Origin: an uncultured Oscillospiraceae bacterium
Lineage (GTDB): Bacteria > Bacillota > Clostridia > Oscillospirales > Oscillospiraceae
Direction of reading: 5' to 3'
Assembly: GCA_910585735.1 (NCBI GenBank)
Contig: CAJUEU010000008.1
Coordinates: 11,619 to 61,511 of the forward strand
Length of the DNA: 49,893 bases
Shown here: piece after piece, positions 32,431-40,110 of the stretch
Layout of the letters: each line of letters opens with the position of its first letter
How positions within the stretch are numbered: position 1 is the stretch's first letter
Program-made: the position numbers and the translations under genes
The notes under the pieces: generated by a model
Databases searched by the model: none
What the model was told of the DNA's origin: nothing
What the model saw: the letters and a program-made list of their open reading frames with translations, nothing else

Positions 32431-32459
32431 ATTGTAGCATCCCGCCGCTCGTTTGACAA
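32431..32459 (-). promoter_or_regulatory. Promoter of the HAD hydrolase gene
   Basis: Minus strand -35 TTGTCA (32454-32459), 17-bp spacer, -10 TACAAT (32431-32436). Confidence 0.7.
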
Positions 32460-32587
32460 GCACAAAACGCCATAGCTCCTGGTCGAGATCGGCGATGCAC
32501 GCGTGTCTGGGCGATTTTGCGGCAGCTTGCACTGTGGCTTTCGTGGAATGGATCTCTAAATTTGATTTCATAAATATAAAATTAGAT

Positions 32588-32616
32588 TTGACTTTTTGAT
32601 ACTGTAATGATATAAT
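32588..32616 (+). promoter_or_regulatory. Promoter of the M29 peptidase cassette
   Basis: -35 TTGACT (32588-32593), 17-bp spacer, -10 TATAAT (32611-32616), in an AT-rich stretch unlike the surrounding DNA. Confidence 0.8.
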
Positions 32617-32643
32617 CGGGGCGAAGGGGAGGCTTGAGATCCT

Positions 32644-33630
32644 ATGGACAGAAAAATGATAGCTGAAATTGTAAACGCCAGCGGTATATCTGCCGGCGAA
32701 ATGATCCTGATCCATTTCTGGGGAGAGGATGCCGACAGGGAGATCGCCAACAGCTTTTTGGTGGCTGTGGCGGAGGCGGGAGCGACCCCTGTCTTGCTGC
32801 AGCAGTCCAGGACTGTCAACCGGGATATTTTCCTTGCGGCAAAAGACAGCTGTTACAGTGGCCGGTATTTTGATTTGCTCAGCCAATTCGACGCGGTGTT
32901 TGATGTTTTTGCCTATCAGCCCGTGATCCTTGGGTACAAAATTGATGACGAAAAGTTTGAGCTTTACCGTAAATACATGGCACAGCTCTTTTCGGCACTG
33001 ATGAAGTGCAAGCGTTTTCTCCAGATCAGGATCCCCACCGCGGCAAACGCGGAGGGCTCCGGGCTTGAGCCGCAGGATTACATTCGGCGCATGGAGAGGG
33101 CTTACGATGTTGATTACGCTGCCATTGATAAAGCCTGCAGGCAGGCGATAGGCCGCTTTGAGGGCGTCAATGAGGTGCGGCTCCGCACGGGAAAGGACTG
33201 TGAGCTCTCTTTGGACCTGACAGGAAGAAGGTGGCATATTGACGCCGGGGATGGCGATCTTCCCTGTGGGGAGGTCTACATTGCACCCCTTGAGAGCAAG
33301 ACGCAGGGCACGGTCTATTTTGAGGAATTTTACCTTGACGGTGTCAAATATGAGCATGTTCTGCTGTGTGTCAAGGATGGACGGGTCAGCGGCAGCAGCC
33401 AACCCGCGGTCATGGCCTTTTTTGAGAAGCAGCCCCGGGAGAACAGCGTTGTCTGCGAGCTTGGCTTTGGTATGAATCCCGGCGTGACGGAGCTGTGCGG
33501 CTATACTACGTTGGACGAAAAGATGTGTGGCACCTTTCATATCGCGGTTGGCGCGAATGATATGTTTGGGGGTACAAACGCGGCGTCGGATCACATTGAT
33601 TTTGTGGGCTGCGGAACGATAGACTGGTGA
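32644..33630 (+). CDS. M29-family (AmpS-like) aminopeptidase homologue
   Basis: A 328-aa protein of the thermophilic metalloprotease (M29) family. The predicted metal ligands are present: Glu in LPCGEVYIAP (about 210), Glu in CELGFGMNPG (about 271), His in CGTFHIAVGAND (about 299) and the SDHIDFV histidine/aspartate (about 318-320). Canonical M29 enzymes are near 410 aa, so the N-terminal domain is shorter. GGGGAGG is 11 nt before ATG 32644. It leads a four-gene cassette with unusual codon use and lower GC. A peptide substrate or non-peptidase role are both possible. Confidence 0.8.
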   Translation: MDRKMIAEIVNASGISAGEMILIHFWGEDADREIANSFLVAVAEAGATPVLLQQSRTVNRDIFLAAKDSCYSGRYFDLLSQFDAVFDVFAYQPVILGYKIDDEKFELYRKYMAQLFSALMKCKRFLQIRIPTAANAEGSGLEPQDYIRRMERAYDVDYAAIDKACRQAIGRFEGVNEVRLRTGKDCELSLDLTGRRWHIDAGDGDLPCGEVYIAPLESKTQGTVYFEEFYLDGVKYEHVLLCVKDGRVSGSSQPAVMAFFEKQPRENSVVCELGFGMNPGVTELCGYTTLDEKMCGTFHIAVGANDMFGGTNAASDHIDFVGCGTIDW

Positions 33631-33645
33631 TCGGAGGGTATGGAT

Positions 33646-34011
33646 ATGAAAGAACAATGCAAATTTGAGCAGTATTTTGAGGAACAGATCGAAGCCTGTG
33701 AGTGGCGCGGAAAGCTGTTGATCGCGGATGACCGTATGGATGAGGGGAATTTTGAAAGAATTAAGGCGAACGTTTACGAGATTTTCAGAACCATTCTCTC
33801 TGCCGCGGACAGAGTATGCGGAGAGGACGTTTTGGCAAAGAAGCGATTTTTTCTGGAAAAGGCGGAGCAGATCCCGGCAAGTTGGAGGACTTCCTATGAA
33901 ATGGCCAGGCAGCATGAAGATGATGAAAAGATGCACCTGGAAAGCATAAAGCTGGATACTGTCCGGGAGATCAAGGATATGTGTATGCGGCTCTGGGGGG
34001 AAAGCACATGA
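33646..34011 (+). CDS. Unknown 121-aa protein of the peptidase cassette
   Basis: A soluble, helical, charged protein beginning MKEQCKFEQYFEEQIEACEW, with no motif I can assign. The segment MDEGNFERIKANVYEIFRTIL resembles small uncharacterised proteins I associate with gut Clostridia, but no function follows. ATG 33646 is preferred, with GGAGG 8 nt upstream; ATG 33640 would overlap that site. It overlaps the regulator gene by ATGA at 34008-34011. Confidence 0.75.
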   Translation: MKEQCKFEQYFEEQIEACEWRGKLLIADDRMDEGNFERIKANVYEIFRTILSAADRVCGEDVLAKKRFFLEKAEQIPASWRTSYEMARQHEDDEKMHLESIKLDTVREIKDMCMRLWGEST

Positions 34012-34568
34012 AGGAGACGGAAGCGATCGGCCTGTTTAAGTGCCTGGCGGACAAATCACGGCTGCAGATATTGAAATCCCTTGCCGTTGAGGATATGTAT
34101 GTCGAGAGACTGGCGGAGCGGTTGGATCTTACCCCGTCCACGATCTCTTTTCATCTGAAAAAGCTGTCGGAGGCCGGTGCTGTGACCGCATACAAAAATC
34201 AATATTATATGATGTATTCTCTGAACAAGGAGATTTTCCAGACCAGCATATTGGACATTTTGCGGCAGGAGTCTGACGAAGCGCAAAAGCAGGCGCAGCG
34301 GGACGCCGATTATCGGCAGAGGGTCATAGATGCCTTTTTTGAATATGGGAAACTGAGATCAATTCCCACGCAGCTCAAAAAGGAACGTATTATTTTAGAA
34401 GTCATCGCGGAAGCGTTTGAATTTGACAGGATATATTCCGAGCGGGAAGTGAATGTTATGATCGCCGATTTCCATGATGATTTTTGTACCATCCGCCGGG
34501 ATATGGTTGGGGAAGGGCTTTTGGGCAGAGACAGTACAGGGTATTGGCGCGTCAAAAAGAATGGATAG
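34008..34568 (+). CDS. ArsR-type regulator with DUF2087 domain
   Basis: A 186-aa transcription factor. The N-terminal winged helix (about 5-80: FKCLADKSRLQILKSLAVED, LDLTPSTISFHLKKL) is of the ArsR type. The C-terminal DUF2087 domain (about 115-184) shows LKKERIILEVIAEAFEFDRIYSEREVN and ends GRDSTGYWRV. No cysteine metal site (CVC) is present, so metal sensing is unlikely. It is third in the cassette and probably regulates it; the signal is unknown. Confidence 0.88.
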   Translation: MKETEAIGLFKCLADKSRLQILKSLAVEDMYVERLAERLDLTPSTISFHLKKLSEAGAVTAYKNQYYMMYSLNKEIFQTSILDILRQESDEAQKQAQRDADYRQRVIDAFFEYGKLRSIPTQLKKERIILEVIAEAFEFDRIYSEREVNVMIADFHDDFCTIRRDMVGEGLLGRDSTGYWRVKKNG

Positions 34569-34580
34569 GAGCAGACAACA

Positions 34581-35042
34581 ATGGTGATTGGAATTTTTGG
34601 TGAAAATTGTACCGGCAAATCTACCTTGGCGGAAAAATTGCGGGAGTGTATCAACGCGCGGATCTATACGGGGAAGGATTATCTTCGGTTGGAAAAGAAT
34701 GAAGCTGCCGCTGAGGAGACTTTTCGGGCGATGCTGCGCGAAGCTGTGGCCGGGGAGAATATCATCTATGTGATCTCGGAAAAGGAACACTTGTCCCTGC
34801 TGCCGGGCGGCTGTGTTCGTGTTTTGGCAACGGCGGAGCTGGAGACCATAAAGGCGCGTTTTGCGGAGCGGATGCGCGGGAATCTCCCGGCGCCGGTAGC
34901 CGCTATGCTGGAAAGGAACCATGGCTGCTTTGATATGGAGCCTCACGACATGGAAGTCGTTTCCGGGCAGACAGACCTTGACGAGGCGTGCGGGAGGATC
35001 ATAGAGATGAGCCAGTCAGGCCGGATGAAGACGGGAGCTTGA
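34581..35042 (+). CDS. P-loop NTPase / small kinase-like protein
   Basis: A 153-aa P-loop protein with Walker A GENCTGKST (about 7-15) at the N-terminus and an RxxxR lid-like part (RFAERMRGNL), similar in size to nucleoside or small-molecule kinases. No specific family could be recognised. AGGAG precedes ATG 34581. It is last in the cassette with the M29 peptidase and the ArsR regulator; phosphorylation of a small molecule is only a guess. Confidence 0.75.
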   Translation: MVIGIFGENCTGKSTLAEKLRECINARIYTGKDYLRLEKNEAAAEETFRAMLREAVAGENIIYVISEKEHLSLLPGGCVRVLATAELETIKARFAERMRGNLPAPVAAMLERNHGCFDMEPHDMEVVSGQTDLDEACGRIIEMSQSGRMKTGA

Positions 35043-35056
35043 CGGCTGATATTTGC

Positions 35057-35084
35057 CGGGCGGTTATCTTTGGATAGCCGCCCG
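35057..35084 (+). terminator. Terminator-like hairpin after the cassette
   Basis: A 12-bp stem with one G-U pair (35057-35068 with 35073-35084), loop TTTG; the T-rich tail is weak. Confidence 0.5.
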
Positions 35085-35112
35085 CATCTATTACCCGAGG
35101 TTTGGCAGGCCC

Positions 35113-35141
35113 TTGACAGAGAAAGGGCGTTATGCTACGCT
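35113..35141 (+). promoter_or_regulatory. Promoter of the winged-helix gene
   Basis: -35 TTGACA (35113-35118), 17-bp spacer, -10 TACGCT (35136-35141), a weak -10. Confidence 0.5.
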
Positions 35142-35167
35142 GTTCCAAAAGATGGGAGGCGGAAGGA

Positions 35168-36163
35168 ATGGACAGGCAGACAGAGGACATTCTGCGGCGG
35201 AGAATGCACGGGCTTTACCTGTCCCGGAGCTGCTGGGATATTGTGGAGCTTTCCCGGGAGCTGATGGGGCTCCACTGCTGGTTCCACCGAAACGTGGCCT
35301 TCTCCGCCCTTATTCGGGGCTGCGGCCTGGCGGGGTGGAAAAATGCCCTTACCAAGACCTGGCTCTACCGGGGGACCCTCCACGGCGCTGTTTATGAGGA
35401 ACTGCCCCTTCTGCTGGCTCTTCACGGGGATGCGGACCCCTGGAGCTGGTTCGGCCTGACCGATGAGGAAGTGGAAGAGGTTGCCCATCGGGTCCTGATG
35501 CTTATGGAGGACGGGGTCAACTCCCGGGCCGAAATGCGGGAGATCTTTCTGGACAGCTATGACGGTGAAACGGTGAGCCGGTTGTTCTCCTCCTGGGGCG
35601 GTATATTTGTCTACCTGGCCCGGCGGGGAAAGGCGGCCTTTCAAAGTATGGCGAGCCGGGACTTTGATCTCATTGGGTGTGAGCCTGTGTTTTCCAGACA
35701 GGAGGCTTTGGAACGGCTTTTGCCCCGGTTCTTTGAGGCCTATGGCCCGGCCAGTGTGGAGGACGCGGCCTGGTTCTTCGGGGTGGAAAAGGATGAGGTA
35801 AAAGCGGCGGAGGCCCTAGAGGGCCTGGAGCGGATGGAACGGGGGAAAGAGAGGCTTTATTATGTACCTGCCGGAGATATGGAGGATATTCCCCATCTGA
35901 CCCTGCTCTCCGGTTTTGACCCCTATGTGGTGTCCTACGTGAACCGGGAGGCCGTTCTGCCTCCGAAATACAAAAAGACGGTCATTCTGAAATCCGGGAT
36001 CTGTCTGCCCACCATCGCTGTGGATGGGGTGGTGGCCGGAATCTGGAACTTGAAGAACAAGGAGCCGATGGTGGAATTTTTCGGCCGCCAGCCCAAAGCC
36101 CTCCGGGAGGAGGCACTGGCCCGGGTGGAGCAGATCGCTTGGGGGGGCAATGGATGGCTGTAA
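35168..36163 (+). CDS. Winged-helix DNA-binding protein (HTH_42, YcaQ-like)
   Basis: A 331-aa protein matching the HTH_42/YcaQ family, some members of which are DNA glycosylases acting on crosslinks (AlkX/YcaQ). Visible pieces are the repeated winged-helix-like segments (DRQTEDILRRRMHGLYL, SWGGIFVYLARRG) and the C-terminal LLSGFDPYVVSYVNRE...LPPKYKKTVILKSG with GVVAGIWN. GGGAGGCGGAAGGA precedes ATG 35168. The catalytic residues were not checked, so activity is open. Confidence 0.8.
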   Translation: MDRQTEDILRRRMHGLYLSRSCWDIVELSRELMGLHCWFHRNVAFSALIRGCGLAGWKNALTKTWLYRGTLHGAVYEELPLLLALHGDADPWSWFGLTDEEVEEVAHRVLMLMEDGVNSRAEMREIFLDSYDGETVSRLFSSWGGIFVYLARRGKAAFQSMASRDFDLIGCEPVFSRQEALERLLPRFFEAYGPASVEDAAWFFGVEKDEVKAAEALEGLERMERGKERLYYVPAGDMEDIPHLTLLSGFDPYVVSYVNREAVLPPKYKKTVILKSGICLPTIAVDGVVAGIWNLKNKEPMVEFFGRQPKALREEALARVEQIAWGGNGWL

Positions 36164-36170
36164 AAAGAGT

Positions 36171-36210
36171 GCATCCCACAGGGGAAACGCCCTGTGGGAT
36201 GCGCCTTTTT
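36171..36210 (+). terminator. Terminator of the winged-helix gene
   Basis: A 13-bp stem (36171-36183 with 36190-36202), loop GAAACG, followed by GCCTTTTT. Confidence 0.9.
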
Positions 36211-36234
36211 CTGCAAAATATTCCTACAATTCCC

Positions 36235-36263
36235 TTGAGTTGGTGAGCGACGTCAACTATAAT
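36235..36263 (+). promoter_or_regulatory. Orphan promoter with a short YD-repeat-like frame downstream
   Basis: -35 TTGAGT (36235-36240), 17-bp spacer, -10 TATAAT (36258-36263). A 28-codon frame from ATG 36263 contains SYDALNRLVF, an RHS/YD-repeat-like motif, and has no ribosome site. The rest of 36264-36404 holds nothing recognisable. Confidence 0.45.
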
Positions 36264-36404
36264 GGAGCTAAGGAAGTTACCTATATCCTACGACGCCCTC
36301 AACCGCCTGGTTTTCGCCCATGAGGAGGGTGTGGGGTATAAAACCTAAAGAAAAAAAGAACCGACCCCTTGTCTTGCAGGATCTATTTTGTAGCCGAATT
36401 GAAG

Positions 36405-36433
36405 TTGACAACCATAACCCATATAGCTATAGT
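36405..36433 (+). promoter_or_regulatory. Promoter of the lipoprotein gene
   Basis: -35 TTGACA (36405-36410), 17-bp spacer, -10 TATAGT (36428-36433), 47 nt before the ATG. Confidence 0.75.
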
Positions 36434-36480
36434 ATGGCAGAATTAGACGGCATCAGTAAACCGAGAAAGGACTGTGAAAC

Positions 36481-37206
36481 ATGGCATCGAAAACATGGAG
36501 AAAAAGAGAGATCGCATTAGGGGTGTGTGCCTGTCTATTTCTGTGCCTAACAGGATGCCAGACCGCTGCCAGTAAAAACTCACCTGGTACACCAACGGAG
36601 AGCGGTACGCCAGATGATCTGCCTTCCGCAAGCTGGCAGGTGGATGAGAATACATTGACCGACGAATACCTCATCTCCCTAATCAGTCCAATGGAGATTG
36701 GTTTGACTGGTACCTACAGCTTCACTTTTTCCGATCCCGCTGAATTGTCAGAGGCGGAGCTCTATCTCTGCTTCCTGCTACTGTCCGATTACGATGCGTT
36801 GGAAGCAAATTGTTGGGACTCGGAAAACCAGGTCTTTATCTTCACCAGCGATGTCATTACCGCCCAGTTATCAAAGTATTTCAAAGACTTTGACTTCGAC
36901 ATCACCCAGGACTCCGAATATGACGGTCAAGCAGACGCCATCGTCACCCCATTGGCCTCAGGCTTTGGCGGCGACCGCCAACTTATCCTGACAGACAAAA
37001 GCCTGGCCGGGAATACGGGTACCTTTACTGGGATTTTTATAGCGTTGATGACAATGTGGATGAGGCAGATCCCTATCAGACCAAGACTTATACCATCGAA
37101 TTTTACGACGGCGGGTACTTCTATCTATCTGCGGTTATCATTTGAAGTCAAACAACGGGCCCCAGTAATTCAACTGGGCCCCGTTGTTAACAATTTAGAG
37201 CTTTAG
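36481..37206 (+). CDS. Lipoprotein with frameshifted C-terminus
   Basis: A secreted lipoprotein with a signal ending in the lipobox LTGC (about residues 23-26) and an S/T/P-rich linker, then an acidic domain with no recognised family. The 241-aa frame runs through the terminator hairpin at 37151-37188, which is abnormal. Shifting by one base near the A4 run at 36997-37000 gives EYGYLYWDFYSVDDN and TIEFYDGGYFYLSAVII with a stop at 37143-37145, just before the terminator. So the intact gene probably ended at 37145 and lost one A, or uses slippage. GAAAGGA precedes ATG 36481. Confidence 0.75.
   Translation: MASKTWRKREIALGVCACLFLCLTGCQTAASKNSPGTPTESGTPDDLPSASWQVDENTLTDEYLISLISPMEIGLTGTYSFTFSDPAELSEAELYLCFLLLSDYDALEANCWDSENQVFIFTSDVITAQLSKYFKDFDFDITQDSEYDGQADAIVTPLASGFGGDRQLILTDKSLAGNTGTFTGIFIALMTMWMRQIPIRPRLIPSNFTTAGTSIYLRLSFEVKQRAPVIQLGPVVNNLEL
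37151..37188. terminator. Terminator between the lipoprotein and phosphate transporter genes
   Basis: A 16-bp stem with one C-C mismatch (37151-37166 with 37173-37188), loop AATTCA, A- and T-rich at the ends. Confidence 0.75.
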
Positions 37207-37225
37207 CATCAGAGCCCACCCCTTT

Positions 37226-38155
37226 TTACAGCAGGAGCCGGACCAGAACGAAGGCCATGAGCCCGCAGAGGGGGAAGGTGAGGATCCAGGCCATCCCAAG
37301 CTCCCTGGCCACTTTGCGGTCGGGATGGGAACCGGCTCCCAGCACGGCGGCGGTCTTGGCGTGGGTGGTGGACACCGGGAGCCCCAAAAGAGTACAAAGA
37401 GCCAGGGTCAGGCCGCAGCCAAGCTCGGCGGCGAAACCGGCCTGGGGGGTGAGAAGTACCATTTTCCGGCCTATGGTCTCAATGATCCGCCGCCCGCCCA
37501 GGAGCGTGCCCAAAGCCATGAGGGCGGCGCAGGCCCAGCATTCCCAGGTGTGGAGGGCATAGCCTCCATGCTGGAAGGTGAGGATCAGGGCCAGAACCCC
37601 CAGAAACTTTTGCCCGTCCTGGGCCCCGTGGAGAAAGGCGGTGAGGGCGGCACCCAAGATTTGGCCTTTGTCGTAGAACCGGCCATTGTTTTTGGGAAGA
37701 AGGGTACGGAACAGCCGCCCTAAAAGCCATCCCAGAGCCAGGGAGAGGACCATTCCAAAGGCCACCCACAGCAGAGGACCGCTGTGGAGCCGCTCAAGGC
37801 CCAAGGCCAGAGCGGAGCCCATGAGCCCGGCAATGAGGGCGTGGCTCTCGCTGGTGGGGATGCCGAACCGCCAGGCGATCACTCCCCAGAGGGCGGTGGC
37901 GGCCAGGGCGGCTGTGAGCGCGGTGAGGGCCTGGGGGCCAAAGTCGGCAATGGCATAGAGGGTGCGGGCCACGGCGTCGCTGACCGCAGCGGAGGAGAGA
38001 ACCCCCAGCAGGTTGCAGAAGGCGGCCAGTGTGGCGGCAGTTCGAAAGGAGAGAACTCCCGAGGCCACCGGGGTAACGATGGCATTTGGGGCGTCGGTCC
38101 AGCCGTTGACAAGGACCACAGCGGCCAGAAGCAGCAGTACAGGAAAATATTGCAT
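37226..38155 (-). CDS. Inorganic phosphate transporter (PiT family)
   Basis: A 309-aa membrane protein, the short PiT form. The two family repeats are visible: NGWTDAPNAIVTPVASG at the N-terminus and GLPVSTTHAKTAAVLG near the C-terminus; a central GAQDGQK lies in the loop. PiT carriers move metal-phosphate with protons. The ribosome site AGGGGG before ATG 38155 is weak and buried in the hairpin at 38164-38191. No PhoU-like gene adjoins. Confidence 0.92.
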   Translation of the reverse strand: MQYFPVLLLLAAVVLVNGWTDAPNAIVTPVASGVLSFRTAATLAAFCNLLGVLSSAAVSDAVARTLYAIADFGPQALTALTAALAATALWGVIAWRFGIPTSESHALIAGLMGSALALGLERLHSGPLLWVAFGMVLSLALGWLLGRLFRTLLPKNNGRFYDKGQILGAALTAFLHGAQDGQKFLGVLALILTFQHGGYALHTWECWACAALMALGTLLGGRRIIETIGRKMVLLTPQAGFAAELGCGLTLALCTLLGLPVSTTHAKTAAVLGAGSHPDRKVARELGMAWILTFPLCGLMAFVLVRLLL

Positions 38156-38163
38156 AAATAAAA

Positions 38164-38191
38164 CCCCCTGCCATAAATCTACGGCAGGGGG
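38164..38191 (-). terminator. Hairpin ending the Xre gene and covering the pit ribosome site
   Basis: A 9-bp stem CCCCCTGCC/GGCAGGGGG (38164-38172 with 38183-38191), 10-nt loop, followed on the minus strand by TTTTATTT and the pit start. It may serve both as terminator and as a translational block. Confidence 0.6.
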
Positions 38192-38218
38192 GTGGGTGGA
38201 TATGCCACGGGGGATCGT

Positions 38219-38752
38219 TTATCGGATCCCGCACTTTTGGGCGAATGCTGTGACCGTGTCGGCCCAGTGGGGAAAAGAAAAACTCTTTTTGATGTCGGTC
38301 ATATCAATATAAGCGCCGTTCCTGATACACTGCATGGCGGCTTCGGCAACCATGGCCTCCTTGGTGAAGGGTTCGGAAAGATACTTTTCCAGCTCGATGC
38401 TCATTTTTTGGTCTACCCCTTGGATGGCCCCAAGGTAGAAATAATTGTCCTTGCCCAAAAGCTCTCCAAGACGGACAAAGCATTCAATGGCCTCCCGGAC
38501 CTGGGTAATGGTGACCCGGCGCTGAAATTTGGTGGTTCGGTCGCCGCTCACCAGAAGATTGTCCACCGTGGTTTCCAACACATCGGCGAGGTCGGGGAGA
38601 AGGGCGGTGTCGGGCAGGGTCTCGCCCCGCTCCCATTTGCTGATAGCCTGAAAGGAGATGTTGAGCCGCTCTCCCAGTTCCTGCTGGGTCAGGCCCTTGG
38701 TTTTCCGAAGGGACAGGATCTGTTCCCCTACCTTTTTCGGATCTGCTGACAT
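38219..38752 (-). CDS. Xre-family regulator with C-terminal domain
   Basis: A 177-aa DNA-binding protein. The HTH (about 8-62) reads KVGEQILSLRKTKGLTQQELGERLNISFQAISKWERG. The C-terminal part (about 85-177), beginning FQRRVTITQVREAIECF, is not recognised and might sense a ligand. AGGAGG precedes ATG 38752. It lies directly upstream of pit on the same strand, so it may regulate phosphate uptake, but this is position only. A palindrome at 38780-38791 is a candidate autoregulatory site. Confidence 0.85.
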   Translation of the reverse strand: MSADPKKVGEQILSLRKTKGLTQQELGERLNISFQAISKWERGETLPDTALLPDLADVLETTVDNLLVSGDRTTKFQRRVTITQVREAIECFVRLGELLGKDNYFYLGAIQGVDQKMSIELEKYLSEPFTKEAMVAEAAMQCIRNGAYIDMTDIKKSFSFPHWADTVTAFAQKCGIR

Positions 38753-38779
38753 AAGATCGTCCTCCTGATTTATGATTTG

Positions 38780-38791
38780 CATTCCGGAATG
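38780..38791. promoter_or_regulatory. Candidate operator CATTCCGGAATG
   Basis: A perfect 12-bp palindrome between the promoter and the start codon of the Xre gene, placed to block transcription. Confidence 0.5.
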
Positions 38792-38800
38792 TCTGAGTGC

Positions 38801-38829
38801 ATCATACCTCCCGAAGGGGAAAAAGACAA
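38801..38829 (-). promoter_or_regulatory. Promoter of the Xre gene
   Basis: Minus strand -35 TTGTCT (38824-38829), 17-bp spacer, -10 TATGAT (38801-38806). Confidence 0.6.
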
Positions 38830-38881
38830 TAACCCCGCAGGGGAGAAGGTGGAGGCGGAGCCTCAACCTGGGGTTGAGGGC

Positions 38882-39961
38882 TTAAAAGAGCCCGATGCTC
38901 TCCAGGATGCGGTTGACCTCACCGGCGCGGTTGCTCCAGGCGGCGGCTTGGCCGTATGCCCGGCGGCGGTCCCGGGCGTAGGTGCCGGTCTCTTCCAAGG
39001 CCCGGGAACAGAGGGAGACGAATTCGGCGGGTGTGTGGGCTGCGTATACCACGTCGGGGAAGTGCTCCACCTGGTCGGGACGGAGCATGGAGACGATGGG
39101 CCTGCCGGAGGAGAGGTACTCAAACATCCGGGCAGGGATCACATCGTCATAAAGCCGTCCCCGGCGCAGGACCTGAAGGCAGACCCGGAAGGCGGAAAGG
39201 TAGTCGGGCAGGTCCACCGGGGTCACAGGGCCCAGATAGCGGACATTGGGCAGCGCCAGCAGGTCTGGGAGCAGATAGCAGCCCTCGTCCGGGCCAATGA
39301 GAACGATAACGCAGTCGGGACGGGCCTGGGCCAGTTGGAGGATGGGGGTCAGGTCCAGGTCGGGCCAGAGGGAGCCCACATAGCCCAGAATGGGCCAGTT
39401 TATGTTTCGGAGCATCTGGGGGATGGGCAGATGGTCCTTGGCGAACATGGGGTAGTTGCAGCCATAGGGCAGCAAGGTCACGTTGCCGTTACAGGGGGCG
39501 AGGTGACGCATGAGATCGGGGGAGGCGGCAAAGCATACATCGGCCGCGGCGGTGAGCTCACTCTCCCAAATCTCGGGATAGCCCGGCCAATCCTGGGCAC
39601 AGTCGTAGACCAGTCCACGGTAAGGAAGCTCGTCCAGAAAAGCGGCGCCCAAAGGAGTGGCGCACCAGAGCAGAGGCTCCTGAAACCGATATTTTACCAG
39701 AAGCTCCCGGACAAAACGAAGGACCCGGGAGGCGTCATACCGGGCCAAAAGCCGCCCCGCCGGAGACTGAAGATGCATGGGGGGGAGGGTAAAAGAGATC
39801 AGGTCGGGACGGAGCTTGCGTCCCGGCTTTTTCCAGGCGCTTTTGGGTAGGGAAGGCTCCAGATACAGGACCTGGGCATTCTCCATGCGGGTCATAAGCT
39901 GTTGGGTCCGGGTGGGGAGGGCTGACCAAGGCTGGTCGGCCAGACAGACCACTTGTCTCAT
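38882..39961 (-). CDS. Glycosyltransferase (GT-B fold)
   Basis: A 359-aa cytoplasmic transferase. The C-terminal GT-B half shows GYVGSLWPDLDL, VIVLIGPDEGC, NVRYLGPVTPVDLPDYLSAF and PARMFEYLSSGRPIVS, a pattern of family 4-like glycosyltransferases; TuaH-type proteins are similar. The N-terminal half has VYDCAQDWPGYPE and FAASPDLMRHL. AAGGAGG precedes ATG 39961. The sugar donor and acceptor are unknown; no polysaccharide cluster adjoins it. A short hairpin (38861-38879) follows its stop without a T-tract. Confidence 0.85.
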   Translation of the reverse strand: MRQVVCLADQPWSALPTRTQQLMTRMENAQVLYLEPSLPKSAWKKPGRKLRPDLISFTLPPMHLQSPAGRLLARYDASRVLRFVRELLVKYRFQEPLLWCATPLGAAFLDELPYRGLVYDCAQDWPGYPEIWESELTAAADVCFAASPDLMRHLAPCNGNVTLLPYGCNYPMFAKDHLPIPQMLRNINWPILGYVGSLWPDLDLTPILQLAQARPDCVIVLIGPDEGCYLLPDLLALPNVRYLGPVTPVDLPDYLSAFRVCLQVLRRGRLYDDVIPARMFEYLSSGRPIVSMLRPDQVEHFPDVVYAAHTPAEFVSLCSRALEETGTYARDRRRAYGQAAAWSNRAGEVNRILESIGLF

Positions 39962-39996
39962 ATGGAAGCCTCCTTCGGGCCGCCCTCAAAAAAGGG

Positions 39997-40025
39997 TTGA
40001 GGGGAGGGAGAAAATGTGATATGAT
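39997..40025 (+). promoter_or_regulatory. Promoter of the PAP2 gene
   Basis: -35 TTGAGG (39997-40002), 17-bp spacer, -10 TATGAT (40020-40025). A 5' leader of about 80 nt follows. Confidence 0.5.
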
Positions 40026-40110
40026 AATGCGACATGGGACGGCAGAGCCGTTCCTTTTCATTGTAGCATAGTCTGTCGAAAAAATACAGTGTGAATTAGA
40101 AAGGGGGCAG

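Noticed and set aside
32380..33936. 518-aa minus-strand frame over the M29 peptidase gene
   Set aside because: The plus strand holds the conserved peptidase with promoter and ribosome site; the antisense frame has no motif or start signal and also overlaps the HAD promoter.
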